Origin: Rhyacophila brunnea
Lineage: Eukaryota; Arthropoda; Insecta; Trichoptera; Rhyacophilidae
Reading direction: 5' to 3'
Assembly (NCBI GenBank): GCA_022495005.1
Contig: JAGYXB010001861.1
Location: 248,001 to 312,000 of the forward strand
Length of the DNA stretch: 64,000 nucleotides
A model generated the notes under the pieces. That model had not been told where the DNA came from. It searched no databases and was given only the letters and a program-made list of their open reading frames with translations. Made by a program: the position numbers and the translations under genes. Positions 57,991 to 64,000 of this stretch are shown one piece after another (position 1 is the first letter of the stretch; each line of letters begins with the position of its first letter).

Positions 57991-60900
57991 GTAATTAAAA
58001 ACCTCAAATTCCCATTACAATCCCCGTGTCAGATATTTAGATTATGTCAAATATTTATGTTCTATCTATTGTTGTAGGAAGGTGATGATTCTGACTCAAG
58101 ATCGCATGCGAGACAGTCCTCTAGCAATATTGGATATTATTCACAAGTATGTCTATTCAATAGATACCTATTGACGAATTTAATAACTTTCCTAAAGCTT
58201 AGATAAACGTGAAATATAGAATATATTAAAACTCCCCCTCCAATCTAAATGTCATGTGGAATGTCCACAGTCGCCAGCTATGTATATTGTTATTTTTATT
58301 CTCTATGCGGTGCTAAATGTATGAAATTCTATTTGTAAAGATGCTTTGAATCCCGATTATTTATTAATACACATTAGATCGGGTGTCATCAGTAAAGAAA
58401 ACAACAATAGCTTGTATTTGAAATAGTAGATGAAGTTCTTCAGACCTATGTTGTACCCATTCAATAAAATAAGAATATATTTGGCATGTGGCAGTATTAC
58501 ATATATTTTTGAAAAGAGAACTTTCTCTGATACTTTCCTACATTTTGCATTTGATTCCTTTATGTCAAATCAAAATAATGATTGTTATCATAGTGTTGAA
58601 AATGAAATAAGCATGCCATTTTTGTTTCTTGTGTTGTGGTAGTAGTTGAAATTTTTGATTAACATGGAGACACCAACAAACAGTAAGCCAAATGAATGAT
58701 TGTCTGTTTAGGTGAATATAAAATTATTATAATAGTAAATAATATAACAAATTGAAATTAAAATATGATCACTCATATAATAATGCAGAAAGAAATTTTA
58801 TAATTGTACACAGTCAGTGATTGTTTGGTGGTATCTCTTGAAAGCCTGATTACGAATACAAAAGCTTAAAGTCAAACAACGGTGTCTACATACAATTTAT
58901 TAATTTTAGATGTCGTGGATAATGTCTAAATTTCTCAATTGACTTTTATACGCGGCCATCAGGGGATTTAAAAATCTTCCCCTACCCTGCTCTTTCACAT
59001 TTATATCTATGACACTGCCCCCCCCTCCTGTCTCCGTACCTTTTTTTCATTTCTTCCATCCTTTTACACTGCATAAAATCATGTCTGAAATAATGATTAT
59101 GAGGTGTTTACAGTATGAACAACTACACAACATCTGCCACAGGATCAATAACGCGGAAATTTATCCCAAACATAATCTCTGCCATCACATTTGCCAGAAA
59201 CATAAGAAAATCATACAAACTTACATATATACTGACAGGCCACGGTGCACTGAGAGCATATCTAAATTTAAATTGAGGGTTGATAACTGCTGTCCATGTG
59301 ACGGCTACACATCTCAAACTTTGTGTCATCAACGACTGCCCAGTACTAGAAAAGGAGGAATTAGCTCCCCAACATAATCACGAAATTGACCTCCAAACAC
59401 CACACAAAATACTAAACAAAACAACACAAGAGCACCACACAAAATATTTAATTCTAGCCATAAAGAAAATTAAAGACATAAACACAGGAATATAATTAAG
59501 TACACACTTCACCTAAAAAATGTAATTAACTTTCTCAACCACCTTGTATAAAAAAGCAAGGGCATGGTTATTTATTTCTTTCTGTAAAGGTTGAAACAGA
59601 CACAATGACGATCTGGCACATATATGCTAAGAGCGATTTAGTGTCTATGATCATATCTATGTCATTCCGACATATTATACATACATATTGTATGACAGCT
59701 ATGACATTGTATTTATACTCAGTGACACAGGACGCCAACATAAGAAACGGATTTTTCGGCATATATGTGCCAGATCGTCATTGTATCTGTTTCAACCATA
59801 AGTCATGAAGTTTTTATAATTTTCTTATGCTATTGACGGTTTTAGGAGGTCATAGATCATTACATATTGTGTGAAATTACATAATATTTAATATATCGTA
59901 TTTTTTTTGTTAGATTTGATTATACATGGACGTGTCGGTTCTTGGAAATAGATATCTCATATTATAATAGAAGTCACACCATAACCTGCGAATTTTTCAC
60001 TTCTGTAGATACTATTATTTGACTTTAAGCCATTGAATTCAACATATTTATGCAGAGAGCAACTAATTCATATCACAAGCAATCTGACAGGTTGAATTTA
60101 GTAAAATATCGATAACAATATGTCAGTGTCACTAATATTACTATTGGTTCCCTCAATCACAGTCAGTCTCGATCGTATATTGCCGTATCAATCCAAAAGT
60201 GTGTGATTCACCCTTGTAGCAACATTCAGTGAGGGAGAGCTGACTAGATAAAGTTTAACTTGTACATTTATAAGACTCGCTGATGTGAAATTTTTAATTT
60301 AATTCTGACTGAATTGTGAGTTGGTTGCTTCTGGATAAATAAATATAATTAAATATTTTAAAATTAGAATACCTACTTGACCATTTAATTAATGACTAAA
60401 ATATTTGTTGTCTTATTGTTTAACAGGCAGAAAAACGAGCACACCACAATGCGTTGGAACGGAAACGAAGAGATCACATAAAAGATAGTTTCACGTCATT
60501 GCGTGACTCAGTACCCGCCCTACAAGGAGAGAAAGTGGTTAGAATATCTGTAAATATTCCTAATTCCTTTTTTCATTATTACGCTAATTTTAATTAGTTG
60601 TTCAATATTGTAATAAGTAGACTCAGTGACGTCCCGTGGGGGTAGGCAGATTGAGCGTTGCTTGGGGGCGGCAGTTACTTGAAGGGCGGCAAATCGAGGA
60701 AAATCATTTCATATAAGTATATAGAAATAGTTACTTAGTAGTACCGAAAATATCTTTCCATCATAAAAATCAGCTCACTGGTTGGAAAAAAATGTATTAA
60801 TTAACATAAAAGGTTCTACAGGTTTGTAATTTTTGTCAGATTCGCGATGTCTAGTTGTGTGACCGGAAATGACACGTGCAGATTTGCAAATAATAATTAC

Positions 60901-63900
60901 AGTCTGACTTACTAACCAGTCCGCACGGAAGTTGCGTTGACCGTCGAAACTAAAGATGCAACCCCCTCTTAAACAGTCTCCCACCTGCCGCTCCTGATCC
61001 ACGATTTTAGTCTGTATCGAAGCGTCATGCCGTCATTATACCGATTATCGATTTAATTATTCGTAAAACTTTATGTGGTACTTATATATTTTGTAAGTAA
61101 TGTATCCATACAACACATTTCTTAGATATTGAAGTCGTGAAAGGATGATAAAAATACTGTATAAAAAATGGAGTGACATTTTGGCGCTACCTAGGGGCGG
61201 CATTTTGTCTAGGGACGTCACTGAGTAGACTTGTCATTAATTATGGGCCTAATGTATAGAATGTTGACATTATGTAAAACTATCTAATTCATTATGAAAC
61301 CAATGCATAGATGTCAGTATCAACATAACATCACTCAACCATAAGGCCCCGTCCAGCATAGGCGGAGCGTTGAGCGGCGCGCGCAACTCCAACGTATAAC
61401 CAAAAAAGACATTGTCTACGAACCTTTTCACACACGATTATACGTTTGAGTTGCGTGCTCCGCCTAACGCGCGTTCGCTGGACGCGCGCTAATTGTTACC
61501 ATTTTTATAATTACTATTTTCCGCGAGTTATTAAAATATTTCTTATTTGACATAATGGTAAATCTATGACAAGAGTACAATATAAATTATATATTAATTA
61601 TTATAGTTAATTAACGACTAATTGTTTTCTCTGGTTACTCTCGGTGGTCGTGCGGCTTAAGCGTCGGCCTATAGCGTCGAGGGTCCCAGATTTGAATCCT
61701 GGGTCTTGCAAATACACATATTGTTTTTCAATTTCTGTATGAGTCAGAGTATGGACCTAATAGGTTGAGCAAGTGGCTGACATCCGTTTCTCATAAAAAA
61801 CAAAATCTGTTAATACAAACCTCCACCCTGTGGAGGCCCATATTATGATCCTATTAGGATCAGACATGGTCGGATAAAATTGTTTACTTTATCAAGTGTT
61901 TTAACTGAATACATGCACTGCGGATAAAGTATTCCTAGCATTTGAGTAATACTACTCAAATGCAAATATTGCAACACTATATCGGTTGATGCATGCATAC
62001 ATATAAAGAATGTCAAACCGGTTTCAATGTTTGAATAATATAATTTTACATTATGACATTTTTAACACCGTTCGCCTTTCATATTTGTCTAGATAATCGG
62101 TACTTAATAGAATTTTGGTTTGTCGGAAACAAGTAAGCAATTTTCAAAACTATATTTAGGTACTGTCACAATATTATGTAATTATGGCATTTGTCACTTT
62201 TGGTTCAATTTCGCCTCTAGGAGAGCCACTCGTTTGATTTGCTATGCGTTATTTGTTATGTATCTGAAGATTGGTTAACTAATTCCTCATAATCCCATTT
62301 ATTTACAATAGTATTACTGTACATTTGGCCCTTAGTCTTTAAATGGTGAATAACTGCACTTTAGACATGAATGCATCTACGGCGAGAGCTTTCTCTCTCT
62401 CTTGAGACAAATTTTAAAAGAGATACTAAATGAATCACGTTATGCATATTAACACGGTGATTCCCGACAGGTTCCTCTAGAAAACTCAAGCTTACCAAAA
62501 GAACATATTTTAGAACAGGGGGGTGCAAACTTTTTGGATGGAGGGCCAAATTCAAGAATTCAAAATGAGCGGCGGGCCGCAAGTAAAATACCATTTTTAG
62601 ATATACACTATTTATTATCACGAAAAATAAACATTACAAAAAAATTAATTAGAAGAATAAAACTGTTGTACATTTTTTTAAATTCAGGTGTTAATTTTGT
62701 AGTTGGTATTCTCAAAACTGCTTGTAAATGGGCATCGGAGAAATTTGATCGTAAAGAATTTTTATTGAGGTTCATGATCGAAAATGTTTGTTCACATATA
62801 TAGATTGATCCAAAAATAACGAACATTTTTCTTGCATAATCTTTAAGTTGGTCGAATTTGTCTGAATTAAGGGCATTGTAAAATTTGGAGATTTCTTCAC
62901 AACGATCCAATTCTCTTTAATCAGTGTCACACTGCAGATCAATAATCTCAAGTTCTAGCTCTGTCGGTACACTTATCAATATCTATTGAAAATGGATCGC
63001 GTACTATTGCTAAACTTGTCTCAATTTTTTGGAAGTCACCAAATCTTTGTGAAAAATCGTCATTTAGTGCTTTAATAATTTTACCATATTCTTTAAATTT
63101 ATATTCTGATATATTCAGCAACTTCAAAGTTGGAAAGTAAAGAATTTAAATGTGTCACGATGTTCAACGTAGAAAATAGTGGTTACATAGTTCAAATTTT
63201 AATCTATTGTCAATATTTTTAAAAAAATTATAAAGTTATTCGTAATCAGAAGTACAATTAATGATGGCGGGCCACAGTTTGCCCCCCCCTGTTTTAGAAC
63301 ATAAAAAATTTTATATTCAAGATTTTCATGTGACGTATTAAGAAAACAATGAATTATTTTGAAGGTTTCTTTACCTTAGTTAAATTATTAAATGATTATT
63401 ATTGAATGAATTTATAAAAAATAACACCGCTTGGTTACAAAATATATCTCCATTGTTTGTTTGTAACCATTGCGCAAAAACTTAAAGCAAAAACTCAGTT
63501 GTTTTTACTCTTGTTGCACTTCAATGACATATCTCAGTTAGTTTGGGTTTTCTAAAGAATTGGGAATCACTGCATGAATCCCTTGCAACCAGAGCTCTTT
63601 CGGAGCCAAAATAGCACACAGAAATCTACACAATTATTTGTCACGCTCACTCAAGAATGTTATTTTGTATTTAAATGACTTACAATGTTAAATTATTATG
63701 AGAAATGTTTATATAAAGCTTCCTTTATAAGCATTCCAATATTTCGATCGAGCCACAGATTATTATTATCGTTTTAAATTAGAAATAGTTTTGTCATTCC
63801 TCCATTTTAAATGAGTATAATTGTGTAGTAAATTAATTAATAAATCGTACATTAATCCATTTATCCATATTCATTGTCTATTTGAATAAATTTAATATGT

Positions 63901-64000
63901 CTAAATATGTGCAGTGTTCTCAAAATCTTTCGATTTTATTTGCCTGCGTGTTCATTTTCAGGCCAGTAGAGCACAGATATTGAAGAAGGCTGCAGAATAC
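57949..64000 (+). CDS. Max: Max bHLH-leucine-zipper transcription factor, 5' part (cut by window end)
   Basis: Nuclear E-box-binding protein, the obligate partner of Myc, Mad/Mnt and Mga proteins. Exons 57949-57990, 58078-58146, 60427-60534 and 63962-64000+ splice in frame (all phase 0). The protein opens [14 protein letters not shown] and continues with an acidic/Ser stretch. The basic region [20 protein letters not shown] carries the E-box-contacting H, E and R residues; helix 1 is [16 protein letters not shown], and [13 protein letters not shown] starts the loop/helix 2. This is close to human Max ([20 protein letters not shown]). The leucine zipper lies beyond the window. Tandem ATGs at 57949 and 57952: the second fits the family's MSD start, the first is met first by a scanning ribosome. 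Confidence 0.95.
58078..58146 (+). CDS. Max: Max exon 2: acidic/Ser linker
   Basis: A 69-nt, phase 0-0 exon encoding [20 protein letters not shown] and YSQ. It sits where mammalian Max has an optional 9-residue segment. Because it is symmetric, skipping it would keep the frame, so it could be alternatively spliced. Acceptor GTTGTAG, donor GTATGT. Confidence 0.88.
59540..59578 (+). repeat. Tail of the 43357 SINE type
   Basis: CAACCACCTTGTATAAAAAA, GCAAGGGCATGGTTATTTAT match the 3' end of the SINE at 43357-43556. The upstream sequence differs, so this may be a related LINE or a SINE with another head. Confidence 0.55.
59589..59797. mobile_element. 209-bp MITE with 39-bp near-perfect inverted ends
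   Basis: GGTTGAAACAGACACAATGA, CGATCTGGCACATATATGC at the left pairs with GCATATATGTGCCAGATCGT, CATTGTATCTGTTTCAACC at the right with a single mismatch. Very little decay, so a young insertion. Confidence 0.88.
60427..60534 (+). CDS. Max: Max exon 3: basic region and helix 1
   Basis: Encodes the 36 residues from [16 protein letters not shown] to ALQGEK. Acceptor TTTAACAG. The donor is GTGGTT right after GEK, chosen because it joins to ASRAQIL as in other Max proteins. Confidence 0.96.
60624..61223. mobile_element. 600-bp hAT-like element, 8-bp duplication AGTAGACT
   Basis: AGTAGACT flanks both ends (60616-60623, 61224-61231). The ends are CAGTGACGTCCCGTGGGGG and CTAGGGACGTCACTG. G-rich subterminal (GGGGGCGGC) runs. 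In Max intron 3. Confidence 0.9.
61351..61492. repeat. GC-rich fold-back
   Basis: GTCCAGCATAGGCGGAGCGT..GCAACTCCAACGTATAA pairs imperfectly with TTATACGTTTGAGTTGCGTG, CTCCGCCTAACGCGCGTTCG, CTGGAC. No clear flanking duplication. Confidence 0.65.
61636..61876 (+). mobile_element. tRNA-derived SINE, full length, diverged head
   Basis: GTGCGGCTTAAGCGTCGGCC, GGGTCCCAGATTTGAATCCT (B-box with one change), CAAATACACATATTGTTTTT, GACCTAATAGGTTGAGCAAG, ending ATCCTATTAGGATCAGACAT, GGTCGG. In Max intron 3. Confidence 0.85.
62516..63291 (-). mobile_element. hAT element with transposase remnant, 8-bp duplication TTTTAGAA
   Basis: TTTTAGAA flanks both ends (62508-62515, 63292-63299). The ends are CAGGGGGGTGCAAACTTTTT and ACAGTTTGCCCCCCCCTG. 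Internally deleted; retains the 3' part of a transposase on the minus strand. In Max intron 3. Confidence 0.9.
62610..63147 (-). pseudogene. hAT transposase C-terminal remnant (GTF2IRD2/ZBED-like), broken
   Basis: On the minus strand: [48 protein letters not shown], then after a one-base shift IIDLQCDTD, a stop, and finally [40 protein letters not shown]. The FGS-x-Y-x-CEQTFS-x-M segment is the hAT dimerisation region of the GTF2IRD2-like family. At least one frameshift and one in-frame stop make it dead. Confidence 0.8.
63962..64000 (+). CDS. Max: Max exon 4 (partial)
   Basis: Encodes [13 protein letters not shown] to the window edge. Acceptor TTCATTTTCAG. It matches human ASRAQILDKATEY. 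Confidence 0.95.

Larger units (their letters stand above)
58864..60030. mobile_element. 1.2-kb element with GCTTAAAGTCAAACAACG ends, carrying nested repeats
   Basis: GCTTAAAGTCAAACAACGGT, GTCTACA (left) pairs with TGTAGATACTATTATTTGAC, TTTAAGC (right), the same ends as at 30067-30435. Inside are a SINE-type tail (59540-59575) and the MITE at 59589. In Max intron 2. Confidence 0.6.

Noticed and set aside
59009..59495. Frames reading [18 protein letters not shown] and [18 protein letters not shown]
   Set aside because: Overlapping in different frames just before a SINE-type tail; probably decayed retroelement, but no recognisable domain.

Overview
The window is nuclear DNA from an arthropod, most likely an insect. 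It is AT-rich, and every gene I can support is split by GT..AG introns. The best protein matches are to insect-type genes: a TASK channel close to the Drosophila Task7 type, a fused glutamyl-prolyl-tRNA synthetase, and Max. The species and order cannot be fixed from the sequence alone. No viral, prokaryotic or CRISPR content was seen. No free-standing tRNA or rRNA gene was seen either; the tRNA-like stretches are heads of SINE retroposons.

Layout. Positions 1-4710 are intergenic and hold several transposon-derived repeats. A two-pore potassium channel gene runs on the minus strand from 13793 down to 4711 (7 coding exons, 350 residues, complete). About 3.3 kb of intergenic DNA with two terminal-inverted-repeat elements separates it head-to-head from a glutamyl-prolyl-tRNA synthetase gene on the plus strand, 17075-55645. 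That gene has 30 coding exons, all intron phases agree, and the spliced frame is 5055 nt, or 1684 residues plus stop. After 2.3 kb of intergenic DNA carrying a hAT-type element, a Max gene starts at 57949 and leaves the window inside its fourth coding exon (helix-loop-helix region).

The genes are housekeeping or signalling genes with no operon-like link: a plasma-membrane leak channel, the cytosolic enzyme that charges tRNA-Glu and tRNA-Pro, and the common dimer partner of Myc/Mad-type transcription factors. In the synthetase, the order is GST-like domain, class I GluRS, an array of five WHEP repeats built from phase-0 exons, then class II ProRS.

Most of the remaining sequence is introns and intergenic DNA full of non-autonomous transposons. 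Several have exact target-site duplications that can be read directly: hAT-like (8 bp: 2445-3014, 37276-37937, 38642-38855, 56304-56800, 60624-61223, 62516-63291), piggyBac-like (TTAA: 36227-37221), and mariner/pogo-like (TA). tRNA-derived SINEs and 3' fragments of a non-LTR retrotransposon are also present. The most interesting signals are a channel pore loop lacking the usual threonine, the WHEP exon array, a three-deep transposon nest at 48.6-49.5 kb, and inverted repeat pairs that flank synthetase exons 27-29.
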